Assembly: GCA_947044405.1 (NCBI GenBank)
Contig: CAMRHE010000115.1
Span: forward strand, 1,798,001 to 1,862,000
From: Leptodactylus fallax
Lineage: Eukaryota; Chordata; Amphibia; Anura; Leptodactylidae
DNA: 64,000 nt
Direction of reading: 5' to 3'
Position 1 is the first letter of the stretch, and each line of letters begins with the position of its first letter. Positions 11,093 to 22,123 of this stretch are shown here, piece after piece. Made by a program: the position numbers and the translations under genes. The notes under the pieces are model-generated. The model ran no database searches, was not told the origin of the DNA, and saw only the letters and a program-made list of their open reading frames with translations.

Positions 11093-12004
11093 ATAGTGAG
11101 CACTTCAATCAGGTCCTCCGGACCAACATCAGTGTTTGACCTCACAGATACTTTTCTGGATGAATGAGCAAAAATTCATACAGACACATTACAAAACTCT
11201 TAGAAATAGTGTAGAATCTATACTTATATCCAGTGTTGGACTGGGATGTCTAGGGCCCACCAGTGGAATTGTTTCTAGGGGCCCACCATCAGGACCCCTG
11301 CAGATCAGCGGTACCGAGACAGGGTGGCTAAAGGTAATAACATGTCGGGAGCTATGTTGCTCACCCACTATACCATGTGCACCACTGCACTACCTAAAAC
11401 CTACTGCTACACCTTGTATGACAAGTGAACAGCGTGGCTCCTAGAATTGTTACCTTTACCTGTAGCCACACTGTCCTGGAAAAGCTGATCTGCAGAGGTC
11501 CTGGCTGTTGTATCATCGCAGATGTAATATTGATGGCTTATCCTAAGGACAGGCCATCAATATTAGAAAGATGGATAAATCTTTTTAAGAGGTTGTCCAG
11601 GAATTGGAACTATTTTATTAGAAAAGTAGAAAAAGTTCACAAACACTGTCACATACGAAAATACAATATAAAAACTATAAACAGAGACAATACATAAATC
11701 TAAAACATAGCATAAAACCATCAACAAATAAAATACAAGAAAACACCGGGACAAAAAAAAAAAAAAAAACAATCGCGAACCAGCCCCATCCATTCTGCCT
11801 TTCACTCCGCCTTTCACTCTTCTCCCGTCTTTCTCCAGTCATCCGTCAGTCAAAAACTCTAACAAAAGAAAATCTAAATGAGCAATATACAATGGAAACA
11901 TATAACGGAAACTTATAACGGAAACTTATAACACTAACAAAATCCCCAACTGAAACTTACTAAAAATTTTTTTTTTTTTTTTTTTTTTCCCCTCACCACA
12001 CCCG

Positions 12005-12055
12005 GCCAGCACCACGCCCCATGTCCTCCCATGTCCACATAGTCCTGGTGCTGGC
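12005..12055 (-). other. LINE 3'-UTR stem-loop A
   Basis: A perfect 10-bp stem (GCCAGCACCA with TGGTGCTGGC) encloses a 31-base loop containing CATGTCCTCCCATGTCC and TAGTCC. A second stem-loop with different stem letters but almost the same loop follows 30 bases on. LINE reverse transcriptases often recognise 3'-UTR stem-loops, so this may be an ORF2-protein binding structure; that role is inferred. Confidence 0.6.
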
Positions 12056-12085
12056 ACCACCCACCACCAAGCCCCTGAAACCCAA

Positions 12086-12135
12086 CCTGGCTCTCCGCCT
12101 CATGTCCTCCCATGTCCGCGTAGTCCAGAGCCAGG
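12086..12135 (-). other. LINE 3'-UTR stem-loop B
   Basis: A perfect 9-bp stem (CCTGGCTCT with AGAGCCAGG) encloses a 32-base loop that repeats the loop of stem-loop A, again with CATGTCCTCCCATGTCC and TAGTCC. The stem sequences of A and B differ while pairing is preserved in both, the pattern expected of a selected RNA structure. Confidence 0.6.
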
Positions 12136-12736
12136 CCGGGCACACGAAAACTTATAAACCAAACCCTCCACCCCCAAAAAGAAACCCCCCTCCCAAACAA
12201 CCTACCCCCCTGAAAAACCCCTTAACTACTAACAAACAAATGGAATTATGGAATATGGAAAATGAAATATGGGATATGGAAATGGATATGAAAAATGGAA
12301 ATGGAAAATGAATATGGGATATGGAAAAATGGAAAATGGGAAAATGGACACAACATATGAACGACAACAATAACAAATAACAAATACCAGACAAGTAACA
12401 AAAACCCACCATCCTACATAACCTGTTAAATTACCTTCCCTCCCATGAACCTCCCATGGGCCTAGGGTCGGTTATCCTCAAGCCTCTTACCCTTCCATCT
12501 GATTTCCAAAACAAAAATGCCTATGTGGTGACACGCCAGCCCTCCACCAGGAAGAGAGCACAGGAGGCCCATCCCTGTCTACTCGCCCTACCGCTATATC
12601 CCTATCTATCATTCTGTCCCTACCCTGTCCCTCCCTATCAGAAAATAATAAACCCCACCCCTCGTGCAAACCTTGCCCTACCTATCCCTATCTGGCCCTA
12701 ACCTAACTAACCTACTTTAAATCCCTTATCTAACCC

Positions 12737-15700
12737 TCAGGGAACAGAAAAAGTGAACCCCCTCCAGAGGGTACCAGCCCTTTCTGCGCCCAGCCTCTCG
12801 TACTCCCGAGAGCGCACCCTCACCAGGTCCACCATGATGTTTTTAACCACCTCCACCTCCGGGAGGATTTTGCCTCTCGTCGATACTAAACACCGTGCTG
12901 ACCATAGGTGAAACCTGACCACTGCACTAACTACAAAAAGTGTTTGGCAGTCCCTGCCCTCCGGGTGTTTGAATGCCCCATAGGCCCACTCGGCGTAGGA
13001 AAGGCCAGCCAGCCGCAGCCAACCGGTGGAGGTCCCCACCAATTTGCAAACCCTTATATTGAAGGGGCACTGAAGCAGGAAGTGATCCATGCTTTCCAGC
13101 ATGTCGCCACACTCCTCCCGAGGGCAGCCTCGCTCGTCGGAGTTCCGGTACTTCAAGTTCCCCCTCACATATAACTTACCTAGGAGGCAGCGCCAGGTCA
13201 GATCCCAAAACTTCCGAGGAAACCTTTTGGAGTTAAGAAAACGCAACCCTCCCTCTAAGGTTTCTCCTGGGCAATCTTTGAGCGCCAGAGGCTTCTGGAA
13301 GCGGGTCAACAGGACCTTGTCGTCAAGAAAACGTCTTGACTGAGTCCTGATCTCCCACGCCCCCAGACCCCACCGACGAATCACTTTCAGGACCAGGGAA
13401 GCATAGGCCGGGAGATATCCATGGGGTGCACGAAGATCTTTCACTTGCCCTCCTGACTCCCATTTCTGGAAGAAGGGCCGAAACCACCCCTGGCAGGAGG
13501 CTACCCACGAAGGAGCCCCCTCGGAGGAGAGGTTTGGTAAATTGATCTTAAGAAAGGTGTTCATTAAGAACACCACGGGGTTAACCATATTTAACCCCCC
13601 TAGCCTCCTTGTGCGGTATGTAACCTCCCTCCTGATTAGGTTGAGCCTGTTCCCCCATAACAGTTGGAAGAACAGGCAACAGATCCTACTCCAACAAGAC
13701 TCTGGCAAGGCACAGACGCTACCTAGATAGATCACCAACGGGAGCAGGAAGGCTTTGGCAAGGTGAACCCTTTCTCTCAGGGTCAAAGACCAACCCTTCC
13801 AGCAATCAACTCTCTGGGCGACATCCTTAAGCCTACCTTCCCAATTTTGGAGTGGGTAATCACCCTGGCCAAAATGGATGCCTAAGATCTTTACAGACCC
13901 CTGGGGTTCTGGGAGGGTGTCCGGGAGAGAAAAAACAGGCTCTCCCCCTCCCAGCCAGAGGCTTCCACACTTATTCCTGTTTACAGCTGATCCGGAAGCC
14001 TCCGAGTAACTGTCCACTTCAGACATCACCCATTCAAGCTCCTCCCGTGACGAGACAAGAACGGTGATATCATCCGCGTAGGCTACTGTCCTCAAAGGGG
14101 AGCCAGTACCCTCCAGGTCCATCCTGACTCCCGCCACCGGCCCACCATTAATCCGTCTAATCAGGGGATCAATGGCGAACACATACAGTAGCGGGCTCAA
14201 GGGACATCCCTGTCGGACGCCCGACCCCACCTCAAAAGGACAACCAACCCAACCATTCACAAGCGGGAAAGACTCAGCCCCAGCGTATAAGGTCTGCAGC
14301 CACTGAATGAACCCCCCAGGCAGGCCATACCTCAAGAGAGTTGACCACAAATACTCATGATTCACCCTGTCAAAAGCCTTAGCCTGATCTAGGGACAGCA
14401 AGTACCCCTTCCACCGACCTGCCCTACTCTGCTCCACAGCCTCCCTGACACTCAGGACCGCACTTAAGGTGCTACGACCGGGAACAGAGCAGTGCTGAGC
14501 CGGCGAGAGGAGCCGGGGCGCAAACTGTACCAGCCGGTTGAAAAGTACCTTCGCCAGAATCTTTCGGTCCATATTGAGAAGTGCTATGGGCCGCCAGTTC
14601 TCAATATGGCTCGTATCCTTACCCTTTGACAGAACTATAAGGGCGGACCTCCTCATTGACTTCGGCAGAGTGCCCGAGGATAGACACTCATTAAGCACGT
14701 CAGTCAAGAGGGGAGCCAAAGCTCCTTTAAAGGTCCGATAGAACTCAGATGTTAAGCCATCTGGGCCAGGTGACTTCTTGAGGGCAAGACCCTCAATAGC
14801 CCTGACGACTTCCTCTTCCCTTATAGGTTCTATCAAAACACCAAGAGAAGGGTCTTCTGCTGACTCAGGAATGGCTTCAGCCAAGAAACCTGAAATCCGA
14901 TCCCGATTCAGTTCCTTCTTTGCCAAAAGGTTCGAGTAGAAGGACCTGACGACCTCCAAGATCCCTGACCTGGATCTTGTCAGGGATCCTGTACTGTCAA
15001 TCAGGCCTGTTACTGTCTTACAAGTCACTGACATCTTACAGTTCCTGTAGGGGTCGGGCGAGCGGTATTTCCCGAAATCCCTCTCAAGAACCAAAGATGC
15101 GTGCCTATCGTACTGACACCTTTTGAGCAAAGCCTTCACACCGGAGATATCCTCCTGGCTACCTCCGGTCGAGACCAGATGTCCAAGTCTCTTCCTCAGT
15201 GCAGTGTACATGCGGTACATGTCCAGTGACCTGAGGCTTGAGAGCCGGCGGAAAAATCCCGCCACCCTTTTTTTGAATATCTCCCACCACTCTGACCTAG
15301 TACCCTCAAGACCCAGTAATAGTACCTGATCTTGAAGAAACTCCTCAAAGGCTTGTCTTACAGCTGCCTCCTCAAGGAGTGACGAATTCAGCCTCCACAA
15401 ACCTCTTCCTCTCCGGAGGGTCTCTGAAATATTCAAAGAAAACAAAATTAGACAGTGATCAGAGAACTCCACCTCCACTACGGACACAGGGGTGGTGACG
15501 GAATTCTCCTTCAAAAAAAACCTATCTATCCTAGACCTAACACTACCTCTCTGAAAGGTGAACCCACGGTGACCTGGGGAATGCCTGATGTGGATATCCT
15601 CCAGGCGAGCTTCACTCACTATTCTATTTAACGCGGCGCCATCATAGGGCAGTCTATCTCTGGTACCTCCTCGGTCTTGGGGTCTAGTTATGGTATTAAA

Positions 15701-16132
15701 ATCCCCACCAAAGATGACTTGTTTGCCCGTAAAAAGAAAAGGCTTAATCTTCATAAAGAGGCTTTTACGGTCCCACTTTGTCTGGGGACCGTAGATGTTA
15801 ATGAGGCGCAGGCTTTGCCCCTTCATGAAGACGTCTAAGACTAGGCACCTTCCCATTTCGAGCTCGATCAGTCACTGGCATTTCACCTCTGCGGTAAAAA
15901 GCACCGCCACTCCACTATACGGCTCAGCCGCAAGAGACCAGTAGGAGGGCCCCCTGCGCCACTCCCTCCTTGCTCTGTTTATCTCTGATAGAGTACAGAG
16001 CCTGGTCTCCTGCAAAAACAAAATGTCAGCTTCAACCCGGCCAAGAAAATCAAAGGCTGCAAACCTAGCCGTATCAGACTTAATGCTGGCCACATTAATG
16101 GTGGCCAGCGTCAGTGGAGAGGGGACTGCCAT
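12737..16132 (-). pseudogene. ORF2: LINE ORF2: endonuclease-reverse transcriptase (one in-frame TGA)
   Basis: Start ATG at 16132, stop at 12737. A single in-frame TGA at 15872-15874 interrupts about 1130 codons; a CGA-to-TGA CpG change would explain it, which is inference. Endonuclease signatures are INVASIKSD and LFLQETRL before the stop and INIYGP, GGDFN, RSRIDR and SDHCLI after it. The RT follows with SPGPDGL, ENWRPIALLN, LSLDQAKAFDRV, SGVRQGCPLSP and catalytic YADD. The C-terminus has CPREEC...DHFLLQC, the Cys-His motif of this LINE type. The protein would nick the target and prime cDNA synthesis there. Everything else is intact, so the copy is young. Confidence 0.88.
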
Positions 16133-16134
16133 TA
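16130..16134 (-). promoter_or_regulatory. TAATG overlap of ORF1 stop and ORF2 start
   Basis: On the minus strand the ORF1 C-terminal frame (…ELNRS) ends in TAA whose last A is the A of the ORF2 ATG. This UAAUG arrangement is the stop-restart signal reported for translation of ORF2 in the silkworm LINE SART1. Here it suggests that ORF2 is made by termination-reinitiation. Confidence 0.65.
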
Positions 16135-19100
16135 AGACCGATTGAGCTCAATGACCTTCAGCTTCCCACCCCCTTTCCTCCTATCACCATCACCCCTAGA
16201 TGAGTCTGAAGAGGACCCGCGACTTCTCCTCGTCTTGCGGGTCCTCTTCTTACATTGGGATTGGTCCATCACCTCCCCCGGTGCGGTTTGGCCAGAGGAG
16301 GGATGGACCTCCCCCGCAACTTCTCCCTGAGGAGTTACAGTGGTCGCAGAGACAGTAGCAGCTTCGGCCCTGGGTGCATCATCTCCTCCTCCAGGCTCCA
16401 GGCCAGCCTCCCCCCCAGAGGGCAGGGGGCCCCTCCCGGAGGGAGACTCAGCAGCCCCTGACGGCTCCACCTCTCCCTCTGAAGCCTCCCCTGAGGCCGA
16501 CGCATCCTCACAGAGGGATTGGTACCGGTTGGGACCTACCACTAGAGGGCCGTCGAGTCTGCGTTCCTTCGTCGGGGGGGGGGGCAGATGTTTTTGCCCT
16601 CACTTTACTCGGTGACTTTCTCCGCTTGACCGTCTCTCCCTCCCCAGCACTGACGTACTGAGAAGAAGACGACTGGTCAGCCTCTTCCTCCCTCTGCAGT
16701 CTCCTCATCTCCTCAACCAGGGTCGTGCCCACTGCTGCCTCGGCATCAGGATCCGGCCCAGCAGAGCCAGGGGCAGAAGGAAGGCACATAACTCCCTCCC
16801 TCTGCTCCCTCCTCCTCTCGCGCCTCCTTGCCCTTGATGGTGGCTGGGCCTTCTCCCTTTGCCTTGGCAGACTAGTCTCTCCTCCCCCACTCACCCCCCT
16901 CCGCAGCAGGGACAGCCTCCTCAACTGCTCCCGCTTGCCGAAGGGTGGTGTTGGCGAAAGACCGTGGACACGCCCCGATCGGGTGCCCAAGGACACCACA
17001 CAGGTGGCAACGCACCCTGCCACAGGTCGCCGCGAGATGGCCCACCTCCCCACACATGGCGCACTTCTGCACACGGCAGGAGGCGCTCAAGTGTGAGGGG
17101 TCACCGCACCTGTGACAGAGTTTTGGCTGCCCCTGGTAGAAGACAAGGATCCTGTCTTTCCCAAGGAAGGTTGAGGACGGGATATGCATCACCGAGTTAT
17201 CCTCGTGTCGCAATTTGACCATGAAGGTCCAGGCCCCCGACCATATCCCGAACTCGTCGAGATTTTTCTTTGGGAAGTCCTTGACCTCCCCAAACCTGTT
17301 CAGCCAGGTCATGATGTCCATATAAGAAAGTGACTCGTTACGAGTTAAAACGGTCACTTTCTTAATGTTATCCTGGCGTGACACCGCCCACACCATAAAG
17401 TCACGCCAGGCGGGCTCGTCCTTCACCAGCCTATAGTTTCCCCAGAAGGTTTCTAAGCCCTCCGGGGTAACAAAGCTGATGTCAAACTCCGAGGAGCCGA
17501 CAGGATGAATCAGGGCAAAGATGTCGCTTGCCCTGAAACCCATCCCGAGTAGGAGTTCCACGACCCCCCTCCTCTGGGGACAAGGGCCGGCTCCCCCCCA
17601 CACGAGACGGGCCACGTTCCTCCGTGTCGGCCCCCTACGCCCGGGTGTAGGGAGAGTCCATCTGGTCTCACCTCCTTCCTCTCGGAACTTCCCTAGGCCA
17701 AAACGCTCGATCCAGAACCTAAGGTCTCTCGACTGCCCATCTATGGTCATTGTGGACTGGCCCGCCCGTAAAGCCTCCAGGAGCTGCCGTTGCAAATCGC
17801 CGTCCCTGGAGCCGGGCGGAAGACATGATGCACCCCCAGGGGCCCCAGAAGCGACGCTGGCATAGGAGCGCGGGGGCCCGGAGGCCGCAGCAACCTCCGC
17901 TGCCGGAGTACCAGCGCCACTCCCAGGGACCCCCGCAGAACTACTTAGCCCAGCCACGGCAACCGGAGCACCAGAGGCGACAACAGTCCGCCCTGGCATA
18001 GCCGCCGCGGACTGGGTCACTCCAACTGCAGCAGAAGGAACAGCGGCAGAGAGGACAACAGGAGCAACAATATCAGGAGCAGTGACAGGAGTAACAACAG
18101 GAGCAACGACAGCATCAGGAACAGCATCAGAAACAGCAGCAGAAACAACAGCAGGGACAACAGCAGGGACAACAGCAGAAATACCAGAAACAACAGGGGC
18201 CACAACAGAAATATTACCAGCAGTAGAAACACTTTTTTTAGCAGCAATGGTAATAGCCCCTCCTCCCGCAGCCTCCCCGACTATAGGCTCTTGGACCCCC
18301 ATGCATACTACACCAACTTCTTCAGGAATACTACTAATTACCCCTTTTGTCCCACCCGCTTTCCCCTTTACCTTACCTGTCTGCTTAACTAGCTTCTCCA
18401 CTCGTCCATCATTCACACCTGCAGTCTTCCTTCTTACAGCGGGGCCGGCTGCACCACTCGCTGATGGCTTCCCCGCTTTTACCTCGGCCTCCGCATCCAC
18501 AGTCACCCCGGCACCTGATGTTGTAGGAGGACACGCCCCCTTAGCCCCGGAAGTGACCTCCGCATCACCGGCTTCATCAGCACTGGAGGAGGATGAGCCA
18601 CGCCCACCTGCCACTCCCCCTTTCCTACACCTTACTCTGGGGGAAGCCATCGATATTTTAAAACCTCCTACCAGGGAGGGAGGTTTCCCTACGCCACTCC
18701 CCTCCGCAGGGGGGGCTTCTTTGCCTTTGCCCTTGTCCGCAACTATGAGCGCCTTGTCCGCAACCATGAGCTCCTTGTCCGCCACCACCTGAAAGGTACT
18801 ATCAGGCGCCATTTTGACTGCTGGCACCCCGGGCACCCCGCCACTTGGCTTGACCCGAGGTGCCTGCGCCTCCCTTTTCTCTCCTGGAGGCATCGCAACC
18901 TGGGCTGAGGTCCCGGCACGATGCTCCCCAGGCAACGACCTGACAAATTTAAATGTCTCTATTTCTTTTTTTTCCTTCCTTGCCTTCTTCCTGGTCTTGG
19001 CTCCTTTTCCCGCCTCCTCCCCGTCCAGATCTGACATGTTGAATGCTAATTGGTCCATTCTGGACGGGGACTCTAATTGGTAGATTTGCCTCATCAGCTT

Positions 19101-20147
19101 CCCGCCTTCTCCCGAGGCTCCACCCTCCTCCTCCTCCGTCTCGGGCAGTGGTTGGTTCTCTGGGAGTGTGGGAGATTGCGTCACTTCATGCCCTGTCATT
19201 CTGACTTCCTGTCTTGTCATTCTGACTTCCTGCTTCACTGCCGGCACTGATGCCTGCGTATACGTGGGTATCAGGCTGCCGCTACTAGGGATGGCTGCCC
19301 GACTATACTGTACCGCCATGCTGTCATCTGATTCCAGGTCTGACTCGCAGTAATCGTCCTCTCCCGAGCTGTCTGAGGACGCGGGGCCATCCTTCAACAA
19401 CCGCTCCTGCTGTTTGCGGAAGAAGCGGTCATCGTTCAGCAGCTTCTCTCTGAACGGCCCTGCGCCTTCCAGAATCTCCGTGCACCTGGCTTCCAGGGCC
19501 TTTATTTGTTTTTTCAGGCTCCTTACCTGCTTACTGAAAACCGGGCGGTCCTTCCTTGAGGCCCTGTCGCTACGGGCGCGAGCGCTCTGAAGCTCCCCAC
19601 TCATTGCGAACAGGGACCTCCGGGCCCGGTCATACTCCTCCAGGACCACCTCGATCCTCCGGCTGTAAATGGCGACTTCCTCTCCAGCCTTCCTGATGCC
19701 CCATCCTGCGGGTGATTGCGGCAGCGATGACGGTAAGCTTGTGTCATTTCTCCTGCTTGCAGGGACCCTTCCAGAGGGAACCGCATATCCTGTGGCCGTA
19801 GCCCCCTTCGGACCGGCTTCACCCGCCACTGCCGCTGATGTTACCGCCGTGGCTGATGTCGCCGTTTTCACGGATCCACCTGCCGGGACTGCTGACACCC
19901 CTGTCGCCACCGCTACTCCTGCCGGCGTCGCCCGCTCTACGGACGTCGCTGCTCCCGATGCTGTTCCTGATGCTGCAGCCGCCAATGTCGCTGCTGCTGC
20001 TCCCGATGCTGTTGTCCTGGTCGCCAGTCTCATTGAGGCTTGCTGCCTCAGCGACCTCCGCCTGCCCTGCTCTGCTGGTGCTGTGTCGGCAGACATTCTC
20101 CTGCCCCCCACCTGTAAGGTCCGGGGGGCAGGAGCTCCACGCTCCAT
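16132..20147 (-). pseudogene. ORF1: LINE ORF1: RNA-binding protein with three CCHC knuckles (two frameshifts)
   Basis: Start chosen at 20147 (ATG with A at -3 and G at +4); an upstream in-frame Met at 20219 is in weaker context. Features in order: Ala-rich N-terminus, a coiled-coil-like stretch (SKQVRSLKKQIKALEARC), an acidic serine region, a low-complexity AVVPAVVPAVV segment, an RRM-like domain (FDISFVTPEGLETFWG to FMVKLRHED), then knuckles CHRCGDPSHLSASC, CAMCGEVGHLAATC and CHLCGVLGHPIGAC. The frame shifts at a C6 run (16894-16899) and a G11 run (16574-16584); each is consistent with one extra base. The C-terminal tail is basic and Ser-rich and ends against ORF2. ORF1 proteins coat the LINE RNA. 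Over 1300 codons is long for the family. Confidence 0.82.
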
Positions 20148-20312
20148 GATAAGGCTCCCTTCCGCACGGGGAAGGGAGTCGGAGCTACGGTCTGTAACAA
20201 ACAAAAGACCGAAGATCACACACTATAAACGGTCTCCAAGTATCCAAAAGCCACGTAAGCCTCTGAACTCAGGAGCTCAAACAGACACGTCTGACTCCCA
20301 CGGTTGCCCCGA
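20148..20312 (-). promoter_or_regulatory. LINE 5' UTR
   Basis: 165 bases between the upstream TSD copy and the chosen ORF1 start. It would hold the internal promoter expected in LINEs; no specific motif is certain. Confidence 0.5.
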
Positions 20313-20659
20313 AGGAATTGGAGCAACCCATGTGGCTGGCGGGGAGGTGTAAAGTAAAATATAAATAAATTAAAAAGCATGCTCACCTGTTCCCGGCGCT
20401 CCGTTGTCCGCTGCCAGTGTCCATTCAGTTTCATGCCGGCGACTCCTTGCTGGGAGTCCTGCACCTCATGTGATCGCTAAGACCAATTAGGTACAGGATT
20501 TCCAGAAATGAGGCGCCGCCATGATACCGAACAAATACAGGCAGGGGACAACGGGGTGCTGGGGACAGGTGAGTATGCTTTTTTTTTTTTTTATTTTCTT
20601 ATTCTTACACCTCCCTGGCAGCCGCCACAGTGGTCGATGCAGTTTATGGACAACCTCTT

Positions 20660-21149
20660 TTAAGGGGTTGTCTGGGCCAAATTCACTGGTCCCCCCACAT
20701 AGTGGCCTCTTCACTGGTCCACCCCATTCAGTGGCCTCTTCACTGGTCCCCCATACTGTATGGGGAACAATGATGGGGTCATTATATTGTGTGGGAGTAG
20801 TGATGGGGGCTAACATCCATACTAAACATACTCACCTGTCCCCAGTGCTCCAGTGTCCTCCCAGCATGGTCCTGTCCCGCAGCTCTGCTTTTTTCCTTTT
20901 TGCTGGAAGTCCTCACTGACTGTGACGTCCCAGGTCCCTTCCCTTCCCTTAGGCCGCTGATTGGCCTCAGGGGTCACGTGACATCACAGGTAGTCACGTG
21001 CAGGGGGTACTTCAGCTGGAAGAAAACAACAGAACTGCAGGACCGAACTGTGCTGGGGACAGGAGAGAAAGTTTGGGGGTTTGTTTTGTTTTTTTCGCCT
21101 GCCCCAGCGTAATTAAAAAAAAAAATGTCATCCTGCACAACCCCTTTAA
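20660..21149. mobile_element. Second TTAA MITE adjoining the first
   Basis: Left end TTAAGGGGTTGTCTGGGCC at 20660; right end CACAACCCCTTTAA ends at 21149. TTAA flanks both sides, and the left one is shared with the neighbouring MITE. The interior has complementary modules CACCTGTCCCCAGTGCTCC and GTGCTGGGGACAG, giving a foldback. No coding capacity. Confidence 0.65.
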
Positions 21150-21328
21150 TGTACCCCAGGCTATTGGCCTCCATCACTGCCCCCACCCCCAACAATATAA
21201 TGGCCCCATCAATGGTCCCCATACAGTATAGGGGACCAGTGAAGGAGCCACTGTATGGAGTATAAGCTCCACAGGGACCCCCACACAGTATTATATGCTC
21301 CCAACAACCCCCATCATGCTTCGGTGCT

Positions 21329-21372
21329 ATTATTATACTCTGGGGTCTCCTCAGACCCCAGAGTATAATAAT
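21329..21372. repeat. ACTCTGGGGTCT palindromic module (copy in the composite hAT)
   Basis: A 20-base arm, four-base spacer and perfect complementary arm around CTCTGGGGTCT. Equivalent modules occur near 10845, 38110, 40728, 50156, 50450, 52485 and 52758, always within hAT-type DNA. Confidence 0.7.
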
Positions 21373-21892
21373 TGGAGGCCCAGGGAAGGTGATAAAAATA
21401 ACAAACTCTCTTACTCACCTTGCCTTACCTTTCCTTGGCATCCTCTCTCCATCCTGCTGTCTTCAGCGTCTTCAGGCCCTCTTCCGACGTCGCTGCTGAG
21501 GCCTGTGATTGGGCCTCAGCGGTCACATGGGGGTGCACTGACGTCATTACGCGGCCGCGCCCCATGTGACCACCGGGGCCTAATCACAGGCCTCAGTTAC
21601 AGGATGGAAGAGCGCAGGAGTGAACGTTGTGCCCAGGAGAGGTGGGAATATGTATTTATTGTTTTCAGTCACCTCCCCTGGGTGCCCTGCCCTGCCATCT
21701 ATTGGAAAGGGGCCTGCAATATGCCAGGGCCCCTTTCTAATAACAGTATGTATAGCGGTCGGGGAACCAGGCTTTCCCCGACCGCTATCATAGTGGTCTG
21801 GGGCCCTGGCCATCTCCAGCTGGCCACGGGCACCATACCTTGCTGAGCCTGGTCGCAGTCGCACCCCCTGTGACCGCGATCGTTACGCCACG

Positions 21893-21941
21893 GGTCAGGG
21901 GCCCGATCGGGATGGTCAGGATACCGATCGGGCCCCTGACC
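21893..21941. repeat. Perfect 18-bp-arm hairpin
   Basis: GGTCAGGGGCCCGATCGG pairs with its exact complement at 21924-21941 across a 13-base loop. It lies beside GTTACGCCAC, which resembles the right end of a CAGTGGCGTAAC-type hAT element nested in the composite. Confidence 0.6.
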
Positions 21942-22123
21942 AATGCATCTGCATTGGTAACATGAGGACTAATAGTCGGGGCTCGGGCCCACCGGTGGAT
22001 TCACCGGTTCCCCGGTGGGCCAGTCCGACCCTGCTTATATCTATCGTTTTAGAATGAGATTTCATAAAAGCTCATCTAGGTATAATATGTAGGTGTTGCA
22101 ATATTTTTGTCCATATAATGTAT

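Larger units (their letters stand above)
11609..12736 (-). other. LINE 3' UTR
   Basis: Between the ORF2 stop and the 3' TSD. It contains a region of ATGGAAAATG-like degenerate repeats (12240-12350), a poly-T block (11968-11988) and two adjacent stem-loops with near-identical loops (listed separately). Short frames on either strand here have no domain support. Confidence 0.7.
11609..20312 (-). mobile_element. Tx1-like non-LTR retrotransposon (LINE), near full length
   Basis: A minus-strand element with a short 5' UTR, a long ORF1 (RRM-like region plus three CCHC knuckles), ORF2 (apurinic-type endonuclease, RT, C-terminal Cys-His motif) and a 1.1-kb 3' UTR. It is flanked by exact 10-bp repeats aggaattgga at 11599-11608 and 20313-20322, which define its limits. 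ORF1 with an RRM and CCHC knuckles, together with an APE endonuclease and L1-like RT, fits the Tx1 group. The 3' end has AATAAA within the last dozen bases and no long poly(A). Defects are few: one in-frame stop in ORF2 and two homopolymer frameshifts in ORF1. Confidence 0.85.
11585..20663. mobile_element. Palindromic TTAA MITE, split by the LINE insertion
   Basis: The left end TTAAGAGGTTGTCCA and the complement of the right end TTAAAAGAGGTTGTCCA match. Removing the LINE between its TSDs joins 11585-11608 to 20323-20663 and gives an element of about 365 bp. Its left arm then aligns with its right arm through GGGAGGTGTAA and CACCTG...GTTGTCC (20343-20411 against 20541-20620). It therefore looks like a foldback MITE with a piggyBac-type TTAA target. 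It lies inside the hAT-type shell and next to a second TTAA MITE that shares the TTAA at 20660-20663. Confidence 0.7.
11231..22033. mobile_element. 10.8-kb hAT-type composite hosting nested elements
   Basis: Left terminus CAGTGTTGGACTGGG, right terminus (complement) CAGGGTCGGACTGGCCCACC. Perfect 8-bp TSDs cttatatc flank it at 11223-11230 and 22034-22041. About 1.7 kb is its own DNA; the rest is an inserted TTAA MITE carrying a LINE, plus a second TTAA MITE. No hAT transposase is present. The same terminal sequence borders a 180-bp element at 30572 and a broken copy at 54990. The exact TSD shows that the whole nest sits within one ancestral insertion. Confidence 0.82.

Noticed and set aside
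12236..12360. ATGGAAAATG-like repeats as a separate satellite
   Set aside because: They lie within the LINE 3' UTR limits and are degenerate, so they are treated as part of that UTR.
17521..20352. Several plus-strand frames of 60-236 codons opposite the LINE ORF1
   Set aside because: Antisense shadows of a GC-rich coding region; Thr/Ala/Pro composition mirrors the ORF1 codons and no domain is present.
11231..22033. Composite as a Maverick/Polinton or other giant DNA element
   Set aside because: No polymerase B, retroviral-like integrase or capsid genes; the only proteins are LINE ORF1 and ORF2.
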